From Williamsia serinedens (GTDB lineage: Bacteria > Actinomycetota > Actinomycetes > Mycobacteriales > Mycobacteriaceae): a DNA stretch of 64,000 bases. A model generated the notes under the pieces. The model did no database searches. It was not told the origin of the DNA and saw nothing but the letters and a program-made list of their open reading frames with translations. The stretch is taken from contig NZ_JAMTCG010000001.1 in assembly GCF_024171725.1 (NCBI RefSeq), positions 724,897 to 788,896 on the forward strand. Reading direction: 5' to 3'. This document shows, piece after piece, positions 35,274 to 44,735 of this stretch. A program made the translations under genes and the position numbers. Numbering within the stretch: position 1 is the stretch's first letter; the number at the start of each line of letters is the position of its first letter.

Positions 35274-36092
35274 ATGCCCGAACTGCCCGAGGTCGAGAAC
35301 GCCCGCCAGGTGGTCGAGAAGGCGCTCGATCGCGCCATCGCCGACATCGACGACCACGACGAGTACGAGTGTCGGCCGCACCGACCCGGCGAGATCAAAC
35401 ATGCCCTCGTCGGCGGTCGGCTCACCGCCGCGCACCGTCGCGGGAAGGCGATGTGGTGTGAGACGCAGACCGCCGACGGATCCGAAGGTCCCACCCTCGG
35501 AATCCATCTCGGCATGGGCGGGCGGGTCATCGTCACCGCGCCCGAGGGCGAGGACTCCTCGGACTACGGCGGGGGCAACGCGAAGATCGGCGTCCGGAAG
35601 AAGGACAAGCCCGAGTGGACGCGGTTCTCCATGACGTTCGACGACGGTGGACAACTGCGCCTGTTCGACAAGCGTCGACTCGGACGGGTGCGACTCGAAC
35701 CCGACATCGAGGCGCTCGGCCCGGACGCCGGCGAGATCACGCGAGACGAGTTCCGGGACATGGTCTCCGCGAGCAAGGCCCCGCTCAAGGCGCGCCTTCT
35801 CGACCAGAACGCGATCTCCGGCGTGGGCAACCTGCTCGCCGACGAAGTTCTCTGGCAGACGTCGTTGTCGCCGTCGCGGCGGTCGAACACGCTGTCCCAG
35901 GACGAGATCGACGAACTCCGTCGAGTTTTACGACGGTGCATCAGATCCGCTATCCGAAAGGGCGGCGTCCACACCGGGGAGATCATCCCCTATCGCAACG
36001 CCGACTCGGACTGCCCGCGCTGCGGAGCGGCCATGAAGCGCGGCACCGTCGGTGGCCGAACCACCTGGTTCTGCTCGAAGGAGCAGGGGTGA
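35274..36092 (+). CDS. Fpg/Nei-family DNA glycosylase
   Basis: 272 residues starting PELPEVE after the initiator Met, so Pro1/Glu2 are the catalytic N-terminus; this fixes the start at 35274, not the GTG just before it. Family landmarks GIHLGMGGR, H2TH region (ARLLDQNAISGVGNLLADE) and a C-terminal zinc-finger region CPRCG-x-GRTTWFCSKEQG. The fourth zinc ligand, expected at the last Cys, is Glu, so the finger has three cysteines only. It removes oxidised bases such as 8-oxoguanine or oxidised pyrimidines. Divergent from the mycolyltransferase gene (185 bp gap). Confidence 0.9.
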   Translation: MPELPEVENARQVVEKALDRAIADIDDHDEYECRPHRPGEIKHALVGGRLTAAHRRGKAMWCETQTADGSEGPTLGIHLGMGGRVIVTAPEGEDSSDYGGGNAKIGVRKKDKPEWTRFSMTFDDGGQLRLFDKRRLGRVRLEPDIEALGPDAGEITRDEFRDMVSASKAPLKARLLDQNAISGVGNLLADEVLWQTSLSPSRRSNTLSQDEIDELRRVLRRCIRSAIRKGGVHTGEIIPYRNADSDCPRCGAAMKRGTVGGRTTWFCSKEQG

Positions 36093-36335
36093 TCAGCCGC
36101 CGAGTTCGGTGACGCGGGTGTCGAACAGTGCGGCGATCGTCTGCAGCTGCGACTGATCGGGCGCCGTTCCCAAGCCGTGGGTCTGCTGGATCTCGGCCAG
36201 GGTCCCGATGACGAGCGCGGAGCCGCCGTCGATCACGTCGGCGCCCGACACGACCTGGACCTCACCCCGCAGCAGGATCAACTGCGGATCGTCGAGATCG
36301 CTGTGCACCAGGGCGCGGATGTCGTCTGCTGTCAC
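36093..36335 (-). CDS. Small hypothetical protein
   Basis: 80 residues if started at GTG 36335: opens VTADDIRALVHSDLDDPQ and contains ILLRGEVQVVSG and GSALVIGTLAEI. Codon use is like its neighbours and the sequence looks protein-like, while the longer open frame upstream does not. Not recognised. It starts beyond a convergent overlap point: its stop directly abuts the glycosylase stop. No ribosome-binding site of note. Confidence 0.6.
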   Translation of the reverse strand: MTADDIRALVHSDLDDPQLILLRGEVQVVSGADVIDGGSALVIGTLAEIQQTHGLGTAPDQSQLQTIAALFDTRVTELGG

Positions 36336-36791
36336 CACGGGTCGAGGGTTCCCGTGGCCACGGCGACGAAACGTCAGCCGGGCGGATGCCCGGTCGCCGT
36401 CACGGCGATGCGTGGAGCCGGCCCCCTCGCCTCGCACTGACGAGGTGACCGTCGGGAGACGCACACCGTGACGACGACCGGTGTCGGTTCGGTCGCCTGC
36501 AGCGGCCCCGTCGGAAGCCGATCCCGCGGTCGAGATCGTCATCCTTCGCCCGGGAGGCGTCGCGCCTTCTCCGCGGCGCCGTGTCATGACCTCGCCGACA
36601 TGACGAGCATCCGCCATCAGTGCTGCCCGGACGAGGGCCGAAGGTCCCTCACCGGGGAGGACCCCGACCCTTCCGTTCGCCGAAGACATCCACGCTCGCC
36701 TAGGCGAGGAGCACGTCGTCGTCGGGCTCATCGTCGTCGGCGCGCTGTACCTCGGTTCGATGATCGCCCTGCGGCCGACGGTGGTGCCGGC
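36336..36791. other. 456-bp stretch without a supported gene
   Basis: Between the small hypothetical gene and the FAD monooxygenase stop. No frame has a start, ribosome-binding site and recognisable protein. One plus-strand frame (36604-36819) reads as a short amphipathic piece followed by a membrane-like segment (HVVVGLIVVGALYLGSMIAL) but has no ATG, GTG or TTG start. No strong hairpin or repeat was noticed. Confidence 0.5.
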
Positions 36792-38294
36792 TCAGCCCGC
36801 GGCGACGACGCCGCTCTGAGCGTCCCGCAGCATCGACAGATACTCGCGTTCCCGCGGGCTCAGGTCCGGGTCGACGACCGCGCCGAACGCCGCGGCGTCG
36901 CGCGCGAACCGGTCCGCGGCGTCGGGCAGTGCGTCGGGTCCCTCGAGGCGGAAGCAGCTCGGGGCGAGCGGACCGAAGAGCAAGGCGCGTCTCAGATCCG
37001 GCCACCGATCGGGTGAGGGCTCGACGCCCGCGGCGCGGGCAAAGGTGATCGCGGCAAGGTTCATGCGGGTCTTCTGCGACAGTCCTCGACGCGCCCGGTA
37101 CGCCGCCACCGACTCCCGTTGCTCCTCGACGGGCGTCGTCGGGAGGACACCTCCCCACGTGTAGGCGATCCACCGCGCCTGCAGTTCCAGCGGCACGAAG
37201 TACCCGCCGGACTGATCCCACATCCCGACGAGCGCCAGACCCGGCAGGTCGGGGTGGAAGGTGTGGCGGTCGGTGTCGATGTGGGCGTCGTCGACGTCGA
37301 GAACTTCTCGGACCTCGTCGGAGAGACAGGGGATGTCGACGGAGAACCCCGTGCCGAACAGGATCGCGTCGAACTCCTCGCTAGACCCGTCGGCGAAAGT
37401 CACCTCGCGCCCGTCGACGTGATCGATCCATGGCCGCACAATGATCCGACCCTCGGCGACCAGCGGGAGGTAGGTCTGGTTCAGTGTGACCCCCGCCCGG
37501 AAGAGAGACGGGTCGGCGGGCGGCGCACCGTACTGCTCGGGCGCACCGCCGGCTTCGATCACGATCTCGCGGAGTTGTCGGTCGATCTCGGCCGGCGGCA
37601 GCGTCTCGGCGGCGAGCGCGCCGTAGCGGGTGAAGATCCGATGGTCCGACGGCACCCCGGCCGCGAACTTCGGCAGGACGTAGCGCTGGCGGCGCTGCGT
37701 GACGGTGACATGCGCTGCCCCGGACTGCGCGAGCTCGGCCGCGATCTCCAACGCCGACACCGCACATCCGGCCACCAGGACGCGCTTGCCGCGATACGCC
37801 TCCGCGCCGCGGTAGGCGAAGGTGGATGCCGCTCCCCCGCTGCCGGTGAACGTGTCGAGGCCGGGCACCGGCGGGATCGACGGTGCGTGGAACCGTCCGA
37901 TCGCGATCACGACGCGGTGGAAGATCTCGACGCTGCCGGCGTGCTCGACTCGCCACAGGTCGTCTTCACGGTCGACGACGTCGACGCGGGTGTTCAGCCG
38001 GGTGCGCTCGGTGAGGCCGAATGTGTCGGCATACCGCTGCAAATAGGTGAGAACGTCGCGGTTCGACGGGAAGACGTCGGTGTCGTGCTCGAGATCGCTG
38101 AAGGCGGTGAGGATCCGGCTGGTGTTGGTGTGCATGGCGGGCCAGACACCGCTCGCGCGGCGCCTACCGGACCACTGGCCGCCGATCGTCGGGCCGGCCT
38201 CGAAGACGCTGACGTCGAACCCCTGCGACAGCAACCACCGCGCAGCGACCAGTCCCCCGGGCCCCGCCCCGACGACGGCCACGCTCTCGATCAT
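36792..38294 (-). CDS. Flavin-containing monooxygenase-like FAD/NAD(P) oxidoreductase
   Basis: 500 residues. FAD motif GAGPGG at 9-14, a NADPH-type motif VAGCAVSALEIA near 170-181 (with Ala in place of the usual second Gly), and the FGTGFS stretch near 320 typical of FMO/Baeyer-Villiger-type proteins. It probably oxygenates N, S or ketone substrates with NADPH. It stands alone on the minus strand; 116 bp separate it from the downstream-numbered lipoprotein gene. Substrate unknown. Confidence 0.88.
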   Translation of the reverse strand: MIESVAVVGAGPGGLVAARWLLSQGFDVSVFEAGPTIGGQWSGRRRASGVWPAMHTNTSRILTAFSDLEHDTDVFPSNRDVLTYLQRYADTFGLTERTRLNTRVDVVDREDDLWRVEHAGSVEIFHRVVIAIGRFHAPSIPPVPGLDTFTGSGGAASTFAYRGAEAYRGKRVLVAGCAVSALEIAAELAQSGAAHVTVTQRRQRYVLPKFAAGVPSDHRIFTRYGALAAETLPPAEIDRQLREIVIEAGGAPEQYGAPPADPSLFRAGVTLNQTYLPLVAEGRIIVRPWIDHVDGREVTFADGSSEEFDAILFGTGFSVDIPCLSDEVREVLDVDDAHIDTDRHTFHPDLPGLALVGMWDQSGGYFVPLELQARWIAYTWGGVLPTTPVEEQRESVAAYRARRGLSQKTRMNLAAITFARAAGVEPSPDRWPDLRRALLFGPLAPSCFRLEGPDALPDAADRFARDAAAFGAVVDPDLSPREREYLSMLRDAQSGVVAAG

Positions 38295-38410
38295 CGACGT
38301 ACTGTCCCACGACGACGCTCGCCGTGGACGGCGATCCGACAGGATCTACGCATGTCAGAAGGCGTGAGCCGCGGCGGGCGTAACTCGCGTTCGCCTGCCG
38401 ACGTGGCCCC

Positions 38411-39727
38411 TCAGCGGGGCGGTGTGAGGCGGTAGACCAGTCCGGCGACGTCGTCGGTGACGTAGACGGACCCGTCCGGGCCGGGCACCGCGTCGACGCT
38501 TCTCCCCCAGCGCGATCCGTCGGCGTTCTGGAACCCGGTGACCAGCACGCGCAGCGCACCGAGGGACTTCGTCGTGTCGTTCCACGGGGTGTAGGCGACA
38601 TACGGCTCACGGGGCGGCTTGCGATTCCACGACCCGTGGGCGGTGACGATCGCGCCGTCGGACAGCGCGGCGGGCAGCGTCGAGCCGCGGGTGAACACGA
38701 ACCCGACCGGCGCGCTGTGCGCCGGCATGCCGAGCATCGTCGTGCCGATGCGGGAGCAGTCCAGGGCGCGGCCGTCGGCGTTGAATTCGGGGTCGTTCAC
38801 GTAGCCGAGATTCAGTCCGTCGGGCTTGCCGCGGGAATCGGGCACGCAGAGCGGCCAACCCATGTCGGTCCCCGGCGTGATGCGCGAGATCTGATCGTTG
38901 GGGTGGTCGTTGATGTACGACTGCACCTTCCCGCCGTACGGGTTGTCGTCGTGGAACGGGTACGGCTGGTTGTCGTCCTCGTTGATGGCCGTGAATATCG
39001 AGCCGTCGGGCGCGATGGAGAGCCCCTCCCCGTTGCGGACACCGACCGCGAGGGTGCGGTTCCCGGTGCCGTCGAGTCCGATCTGCGCGATCGTGGCCCG
39101 CACGGGTGTGGCGGTGCGGTCGCCCGCGCTGCGGTTCGCCGACGACCCGACGTTGTAGACGATGCTGTCGCCGTCGACGGCGACCATCTTGCTGCCGTGT
39201 CCACCGGTAGGCAGGTTGTCGATCACGACGCGCCGGTCGGAGATCGCCCCGTTCGCGTAGGTCCACGTCGTGATGCGCGAGTCCTCGCCGACCACGAGGA
39301 TGTCGCGGCTGCCCTGTCGCGTCGTGGCCAGCCCCTGTGGGCTCTGAAGACCGGTGGCCAACGTCGCGACACGCGGGCCCTGACCGCCTGTACCCGGTGC
39401 GACGATCTCGAGCGTCCCGTTCTTGCCTGTCGAGACGATCAGCTTCCCGTCGGGCGTCCACACCGCCATCCGGGCGTCGGGCACGTCCGCCCATACCTGC
39501 GCGGTCCAGCCCTTCGGGACGTTCAGCGATCGGCCCGATGCGGCGCCGGCGTCGACGCCGTTCGCGCTGGTGAGCGCGGTCGAGACCAGCTGATCACCGC
39601 CGAGTTCGGCGGGCAGCGACGACGTGCCCGATGTCGCCGACGGTCCGCCACCGGACGAGCATGCGACAAGACCGACGCACACAAGAGCAAGGAGAGACGC
39701 GGATACCGGGAACCGACGACGAGTCAC
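38411..39727 (-). CDS. PQQ-type sugar/sorbosone dehydrogenase-like lipoprotein
   Basis: 438 residues. Lipoprotein signal with lipobox VACSS (Cys near 23), then a beta-propeller of the soluble glucose/sorbosone dehydrogenase family: GWTAQVWADVPDARMAVWTP, HGSKMVAVDGDSIVYNVG and DMGWPLCVPDSRG. The family includes PQQ-dependent sugar dehydrogenases, but many actinobacterial members have no tested activity. Acts outside the membrane as a lipoprotein. GTG start with GAGGGA only 1 nt away, so the exact start is uncertain. Confidence 0.85.
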   Translation of the reverse strand: MTRRRFPVSASLLALVCVGLVACSSGGGPSATSGTSSLPAELGGDQLVSTALTSANGVDAGAASGRSLNVPKGWTAQVWADVPDARMAVWTPDGKLIVSTGKNGTLEIVAPGTGGQGPRVATLATGLQSPQGLATTRQGSRDILVVGEDSRITTWTYANGAISDRRVVIDNLPTGGHGSKMVAVDGDSIVYNVGSSANRSAGDRTATPVRATIAQIGLDGTGNRTLAVGVRNGEGLSIAPDGSIFTAINEDDNQPYPFHDDNPYGGKVQSYINDHPNDQISRITPGTDMGWPLCVPDSRGKPDGLNLGYVNDPEFNADGRALDCSRIGTTMLGMPAHSAPVGFVFTRGSTLPAALSDGAIVTAHGSWNRKPPREPYVAYTPWNDTTKSLGALRVLVTGFQNADGSRWGRSVDAVPGPDGSVYVTDDVAGLVYRLTPPR

Positions 39728-39767
39728 TCCCTCGACGGTAGGTCGGGTCTCGATGACCGGCCACGTA

Positions 39768-39789
39768 GGTGAGCCACTCCTTGCTCACC
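39768..39789. promoter_or_regulatory. Candidate operator: inverted repeat GGTGAGC-N8-GCTCACC
   Basis: A 22-bp inverted repeat in the 154-bp gap between the divergent lipoprotein gene and the DUF1684 gene. Position suits an operator for either gene; no regulator is adjacent. Confidence 0.4.
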
Positions 39790-39881
39790 CGTGAGTCAAT
39801 CGTTTCGTCCGCCGCGAGGACAACGCGAACATCGACGCCGCCGCAGGCGTTCACTGGGTGACCGACGAGGAGGAGATTGCG

Positions 39882-40694
39882 ATGACGACAACGACGACCG
39901 GCAGCAGCACTGCCGCGACGGACGACTTCGCCGCCGAGTGGGAGAAGTGGCACCACGCCCGGGAGCAGGCCCTCGGGGCGCCCGGTGGATGGTTGTCGAT
40001 CAACCGTCTGGAGTGGCTCGACACCGAGCCAGGCCGCTTCGACGGTCTGCCGGGCTCGTGGTGGTACGACGGGTCGGTGGCTCATGTCGCGCCGGGCGAC
40101 GGCGAGACCTTCGAACCTCGCGACTTCGAGCTGCACCCCACCGGTCCGGGCGAGGTCGTCGACCTAGATGGGCACCACATCGAGGTCGCGAGACGGGGCG
40201 ACGGGTATCTCATCCGCGTCCACGACGACTCCGCCCCGACACTGCTTGACTTCCGCGGCGTCCCCGCCTATCCCGCCGACCCGGCATGGGCGATCGAGGC
40301 GCGGTTCGAGCCGTACGCCGAGCCCGAGTCCGTCACTGTCGGGGCGGTCGCGGAAGGGCTTGCCCACGTGTACGTCTCACCCGGCGTGCTTGTCATCGAG
40401 CGCGATGGCGTCGAACACCGCCTGACCGCGTTCAACGGCAAGGACGGCGGGCTGAGCGTGCTCTTCACCGACGAGACATCGGGTGTGACCACCTACGCCG
40501 CCAACCGAACGTTGGCGATAGACGCGTCCGGCGAGGTGGTACGCGAGGGTGGTGCGGTGGTCCTCGACTTCAACCGGGCGGTCAACCTGCCCTGCGCCTT
40601 CATCGATTTCGCGACGTGCCCGCTGCCTCCGGCCGGCAACCATCTGCCATTCGCCGTCGAGGCGGGCGAAAAGATTCCGTACGAGCGGGGGTGA
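39882..40694 (+). CDS. DUF1684 domain protein
   Basis: 270 residues. WHHAREQALGAPGGWLSINR at the N-terminus and NRAVNLPCAFIDFATCPLPP with NHLPFAVEAGEK at the C-terminus are the DUF1684 hallmarks. Members are soluble, of unknown function, common in actinobacteria and bacteroidetes. The ATG at 39882 is favoured by GAGGAGGAG about 6 nt upstream; an earlier in-frame ATG adds eight residues. Followed by tRNA-Pro on the other strand. Confidence 0.88.
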   Translation: MTTTTTGSSTAATDDFAAEWEKWHHAREQALGAPGGWLSINRLEWLDTEPGRFDGLPGSWWYDGSVAHVAPGDGETFEPRDFELHPTGPGEVVDLDGHHIEVARRGDGYLIRVHDDSAPTLLDFRGVPAYPADPAWAIEARFEPYAEPESVTVGAVAEGLAHVYVSPGVLVIERDGVEHRLTAFNGKDGGLSVLFTDETSGVTTYAANRTLAIDASGEVVREGGAVVLDFNRAVNLPCAFIDFATCPLPPAGNHLPFAVEAGEKIPYERG

Positions 40695-40742
40695 CGACAG
40701 GCAGATTCCACAATTCCGAAAGGGCCCAGGTCGAGACGTATG

Positions 40743-40816
40743 TCGGGCTGACAGGATTTGAACCTGCGACCACTTGACCCCCAGTCAAGTGCGCTACCAA
40801 ACTGCGCCACAGCCCG
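40743..40816 (-). tRNA. tRNA-Pro, anticodon GGG
   Basis: 74 nt on the minus strand. Acceptor arms CGGGCTG/CAGCCCG pair, the anticodon stem is CTTGA/TCAAG with loop CTGGGGG giving anticodon GGG, and the T-loop reads GGTTCAAATCC. Discriminator A at 40743; the next bases are not CCA, so CCA is added after transcription. It lies between the DUF1684 gene and der. Confidence 0.96.
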
Positions 40817-40887
40817 TTGCCGCTCCGTGGAGCAGCGTCGATCAGCCTAGCGGACGGCGAGGTCCGCGAGCCAATCGCCTCACACCC

Positions 40888-42315
40888 TCAGCGACGCTGC
40901 TGGCGCTTCTCCCGCACACGCACGTTGATGCGCACCGGCGAGCCGTCGAAGCCGAACTGCTCGCGCAGGCGGCGCTCCAGGAAGCGGCGGTAGCCGGCCT
41001 CGAGAAAACCGGTCGTGAACAGTACGAACGTCGGCGGACGAGTCGCGGCCTGCGTCGCGAACATGACTCGCGGCTGCCGACCGCCGCGCACCGGCGGCGG
41101 CGTCGCGGCGATGACCTCCTTGAGCCAGTTGTTCAGCTGGCCGGTGGAGATGCGGCGGTCCCAGGAGTCCAGCGCGGTGTCGAGCTGCGGGACCAGCTTC
41201 TGCACCGATCGTCCCGTCGCGGCGGAGATGTTCACCCGACGCGCCCACGGCACGCGGGCCAGGTCGCGGTCGATCTCCTTGTCGAGCATGTAGCGACGGT
41301 CCTCGTCGACGAGGTCCCACTTGTTGAACGCGATGACGAGCGCACGACCGGCCTCGATCACCATGGTCAGCACCCGCTGGTCCTGCTCGGTGATCGGCTG
41401 CGACGCGTCGATCAGCAGCACCGCCACCTCGGCGGCCTCGATCGCACTGCGCGTCCGCAGCGACGCGTAGTACTCGTGTCCGCTGGCGGTGTTCACCTTC
41501 TTGCGCAGACCGGCGGTGTCGACGAAGTTCCACACCTTGCCGCCCAGCTCGACGAGCTCGTCGACGGGGTCGACGGTGGTGCCGGCGACGTTGTCGACGA
41601 CGGCCCGGTCGGACCCGGTGAGCTTGTTCAGCAGCGAGCTTTTGCCGACGTTCGGCTTACCGACCAGCGCCACACGACGCGGACCGCCGGTGGCCTCGGT
41701 CTCGCGCGGCGTCTCGGGGAGAACCTCGAGGATGGCGTCGAGAAGGTCGCCCGCTCCCCGACCGTGTGCCGCGGACACCGTCCGCGGCTCTCCGAGCCCC
41801 AGCGACCACAGCTCGGCCGCCTCGGCCTCGAGCCTCTCGCTGTCGACCTTGTTGGCCGCCAACAACACCGGCGCCTCCGAGCGACGCAGCACCCGCGCGA
41901 CGGCCTCGTCGGTGGCGGTGGCACCGACGGTCACGTCGACCACCAGCACGATGGCGTCGGCGGTCTTCATCGCGTGCTCGGCCTGGCGGGCGATGGCCTG
42001 CCCCATGCCCTTCGCGTCGGGCTCCCACCCGCCGGTGTCCTGCACCAGGAATCGACGGCCACTCCACGTCGCGGGGTAGGAGACGCGGTCACGGGTGACA
42101 CCCGGGACGTCCTCGACGACGGCCTCACGGCGCCCGAGGATGCGGTTCACCAACGTCGACTTGCCGACATTCGGTCGTCCGACGATGGCCACGGTCGGCA
42201 TCGCAAGAGCGCCACCGTCACCGTCGACGTCGTCACCGAATTCGCCGAGCTGCCAGTCGGACTCGTCCGACCACACACCGTCGACGATCCCGATGTCCAG
42301 ATCCGACTCGCTCAT
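40888..42315 (-). CDS. der: Ribosome-associated GTPase Der (EngA)
   Basis: 475 residues with two tandem GTPase domains: GRPNVGKST near 46-54 with DTGGW and NKVD, and GKPNVGKSS near 223 with DTAGL and NKWD, then the KH-like C-terminal domain. Essential for 50S ribosome maturation. An acidic N-terminal extension of about 38 residues precedes the first domain. The start overlaps the cmk stop by 4 bp (ATGA). Confidence 0.97.
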   Translation of the reverse strand: MSESDLDIGIVDGVWSDESDWQLGEFGDDVDGDGGALAMPTVAIVGRPNVGKSTLVNRILGRREAVVEDVPGVTRDRVSYPATWSGRRFLVQDTGGWEPDAKGMGQAIARQAEHAMKTADAIVLVVDVTVGATATDEAVARVLRRSEAPVLLAANKVDSERLEAEAAELWSLGLGEPRTVSAAHGRGAGDLLDAILEVLPETPRETEATGGPRRVALVGKPNVGKSSLLNKLTGSDRAVVDNVAGTTVDPVDELVELGGKVWNFVDTAGLRKKVNTASGHEYYASLRTRSAIEAAEVAVLLIDASQPITEQDQRVLTMVIEAGRALVIAFNKWDLVDEDRRYMLDKEIDRDLARVPWARRVNISAATGRSVQKLVPQLDTALDSWDRRISTGQLNNWLKEVIAATPPPVRGGRQPRVMFATQAATRPPTFVLFTTGFLEAGYRRFLERRLREQFGFDGSPVRINVRVREKRQQRR

Positions 42316-43004
42316 GACTGCACTCCGATCCGCGTCTGCACCAGGTCGGCCAGACGGTCGATCACATCGTCGATGCCGAGGTCACTGGTGTCCACCTGGA
42401 TCGCGTCGTCGGCGGCCCGCAGCGGCGACACCGCGCGGGTCGAGTCGAGGTGATCCCGGCGTTCGACGGCCGCCAGCACGGCGGCCAGGTCACTCTCGCG
42501 GCCCTGCGCGAGGTTCTGTTCGTGGCGACGCTCGGCACGCGCCTGAGCGGTCGCGGTGAGGAAGATCTTGCACCCGGCCCGCGGGAACACGACCGTGCCG
42601 ATGTCGCGGCCCTCCACGACGGCGAACTCGCCGTCCGCGAGCGCGCGCTGCTTGTCCACCATCAGCGTCCGCACCGCGGGCACGGCCGACACCGCGGACA
42701 CCGCGTCGGTGACGGCGTCCGTGCGGATCTCGGACGAGACGTCCTCGCCGGCGAGGAACACGGTGTGCGACGACGGGTCGTTGCTCAGCGACAGGTCGAT
42801 GCCGTCGACAGCCGCTTCGATGGCGGCCGGGTCGTCGAGGTCCACGCCGGCGCGCAGCGCGACGACGGTGGCGACGCGGTACATCGCGCCGGTGTCGAGG
42901 TAGCGGGCGCCGACGCGCTCGGCGAGCCGTCGGGAGACGCTGCTCTTGCCGGTGCCGGCGGGCCCGTCGATAGCGACGATCCGGTCCTGGTCGGTCCCGC
43001 TCAC
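42312..43004 (-). CDS. cmk: Cytidylate kinase
   Basis: 230 residues. [10 protein letters not shown]-loop near 13-21, [12 protein letters not shown] and [10 protein letters not shown] motifs. Phosphorylates CMP/dCMP with ATP. The GTG at 43004 overlaps the rluB stop, and the stop overlaps der, so the three genes are translationally coupled in the order rluB-cmk-der, as in mycobacteria. Confidence 0.96.
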   Translation of the reverse strand: MSGTDQDRIVAIDGPAGTGKSSVSRRLAERVGARYLDTGAMYRVATVVALRAGVDLDDPAAIEAAVDGIDLSLSNDPSSHTVFLAGEDVSSEIRTDAVTDAVSAVSAVPAVRTLMVDKQRALADGEFAVVEGRDIGTVVFPRAGCKIFLTATAQARAERRHEQNLAQGRESDLAAVLAAVERRDHLDSTRAVSPLRAADDAIQVDTSDLGIDDVIDRLADLVQTRIGVQS

Positions 43005-43963
43005 ATCCCCACCGCCTTGTACAGCGCGCCGATCTCGTCGCGGCCGAGCACCCGCAGGCTGCCGGGACGCTGGTTGCCCAGGTGCACCGCACCGATCGAG
43101 ATGCGGGACAGCTCGATCACCGGGTGGCCGACGTGCTCCATCAGGCGACGGACGATCCGCTTGCGACCCTCGTGCAGCACGATCCGCACCAGCGTCTGCC
43201 CGTCCCCCAGCTCGAGAACGCTGAACCCGTCGACCTTCACCGGGCCGTCCTCGAGCTCGACGCCGGTCTTCAGTGTGCGGCCCATGCCGCGCGGCGGCAG
43301 GCCCTTCACCGTCGCGAGGTAGGTCTTGGGCACCTCGAACGACGGGTGCATCAGCCGGTGCGCGAGCTCGCCGTCGTTGGTCAGCAGCAGCAGCCCGTCG
43401 GTGTCGGCGTCGAGGCGGCCGACGTGGAACAGCCGCTGCCCGGCCATCACCCGCTCGGCGACGACGTCGCCGACGCACGGGCGGCCCTGGTCGTCGGACA
43501 TCGTCGACTGCCAGCCCTTCGGCTTGTTCAGCGCGAGGTACTGCAGCGTCTCGTCCATGACGACGCGGGCGCCGTCCACACGCACGATCGCGGTGGCGGG
43601 ATCGATGCGCATCCCCTGCTCGGTGACGATCTCGCCGTCGACGTCGACGCGACCGGCGGCGATCAGCTCCTCCGCACCACGACGGGACGCGACGCCGGCC
43701 TGGGCGAGCACCTTCTGCAGGCGCACGCCGTCGGCGACGTACTGGGCGCCGTCGCCCTCAGGGGTCACGTTCTGGATCGACGCCGGCTTGGCGTTGTTCA
43801 GTCGGATCGCGCCGCGGTCGGCGCGGGGCTTCGACGGGCGGCGTCCGCCGGACGTCGGGGCGCCACCTTTGCGGTGGGGCTTCTTCGACCGCTGCTGCGG
43901 GGTGTCCTCGCGGGAGGAACTCTTCTTGCGGTCCGGTCTGCCATCTCGGCTAGCGGGAGTCAT
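43001..43963 (-). CDS. rluB: Pseudouridine synthase RluB-like (23S rRNA)
   Basis: 320 residues. A basic low-complexity N-terminal region (about 1-65), an S4 RNA-binding domain ([20 protein letters not shown]) and the RsuA/RluB catalytic domain with the active Asp in [19 protein letters not shown]. It isomerises a uridine in 23S rRNA helix 89. The ATG at 43963 follows a weak ribosome-binding site; open sequence upstream is not family-like. Lies between scpB and cmk as in mycobacteria. Confidence 0.93.
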   Translation of the reverse strand: MTPASRDGRPDRKKSSSREDTPQQRSKKPHRKGGAPTSGGRRPSKPRADRGAIRLNNAKPASIQNVTPEGDGAQYVADGVRLQKVLAQAGVASRRGAEELIAAGRVDVDGEIVTEQGMRIDPATAIVRVDGARVVMDETLQYLALNKPKGWQSTMSDDQGRPCVGDVVAERVMAGQRLFHVGRLDADTDGLLLLTNDGELAHRLMHPSFEVPKTYLATVKGLPPRGMGRTLKTGVELEDGPVKVDGFSVLELGDGQTLVRIVLHEGRKRIVRRLMEHVGHPVIELSRISIGAVHLGNQRPGSLRVLGRDEIGALYKAVGM

Positions 43964-43988
43964 CACTACATCCAGTTCTCGGCGGGCG

Positions 43989-44735
43989 TCAGTCGGTGTC
44001 CGAACGCCCGAGGTCGATGGTCGAGTCTGCCCGCTGACCACCGATCTTGGCGAATCTCGGATCGGCGGCCAGCTCGTCGCCGATGTCGTCGATGACGTCG
44101 ACGTCGGGCAGGAGCGGCGCGATGTCGGGCAGGTCACTCAGCGAGGCCAGGCCCAGGCGCTCCAGGAACAACTCGGTGGTCACGTACAGGATTCCCCCGC
44201 CGTCGGGGTCGGTGCCGGCCTCGCTGATGAGGCCACGGGCCAGCAGCGTCCGCATCACGCCGTCGACGTTGACGCCGCGGACAGCGCTCACCCGCGATCG
44301 GGTGACGGGTTGGCGGTAGGCAATGACGGCGAGCGTCTCCAGCGCGGCGCGCGTCAGTTTGCTCCGCGCGCCGTCGAGCAGCAGCTTCTCGACGTACGGG
44401 GCGAACTCCTGGCGGGTGTAGTACCGCCACCCGTCGCCGGCGTAGCGCAGGTCGATGCCGCTGTTGCGCTCGGTCAAATCCGCGGCCATGGCGATCACGG
44501 TCGACTCGATCCGGGTGGCCGGCTCCCCGATCGCCGACGACAACGCCTCGACGCTCACCGGCGAGTCGACGACCAGCAGGATGGCCTCCAGCGCCGACCG
44601 CAGCTCGTCCTCGTCGAGGGGGTCGTGGATCTCCTCCGCATCGACGATCGGCTGCTCGAACAGTCCGCCGTCCCCGGCGGTCCCCTCCTCGGGCGTCTGG
44701 TCGTCCGGCTCCTCGACGACGGGCTCGTCGCTCAT
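43989..44735 (-). CDS. scpB: Segregation and condensation protein B
   Basis: 248 residues. Two winged-helix domains (LRSALEAILLVVDSPVSVEAL; LAVIAYRQPVTRSRVSAVRG) flanked by acidic N- and C-terminal tails. With ScpA and SMC it forms the condensin-like chromosome organiser. The start overlaps the scpA stop by 4 bp. Confidence 0.95.
   Translation of the reverse strand: MSDEPVVEEPDDQTPEEGTAGDGGLFEQPIVDAEEIHDPLDEDELRSALEAILLVVDSPVSVEALSSAIGEPATRIESTVIAMAADLTERNSGIDLRYAGDGWRYYTRQEFAPYVEKLLLDGARSKLTRAALETLAVIAYRQPVTRSRVSAVRGVNVDGVMRTLLARGLISEAGTDPDGGGILYVTTELFLERLGLASLSDLPDIAPLLPDVDVIDDIGDELAADPRFAKIGGQRADSTIDLGRSDTD

Noticed and set aside
36468..37016. A 182-codon plus-strand frame in the gap before the FAD monooxygenase
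   Set aside because: Overlaps the end of the real monooxygenase gene and looks random; no start signal.
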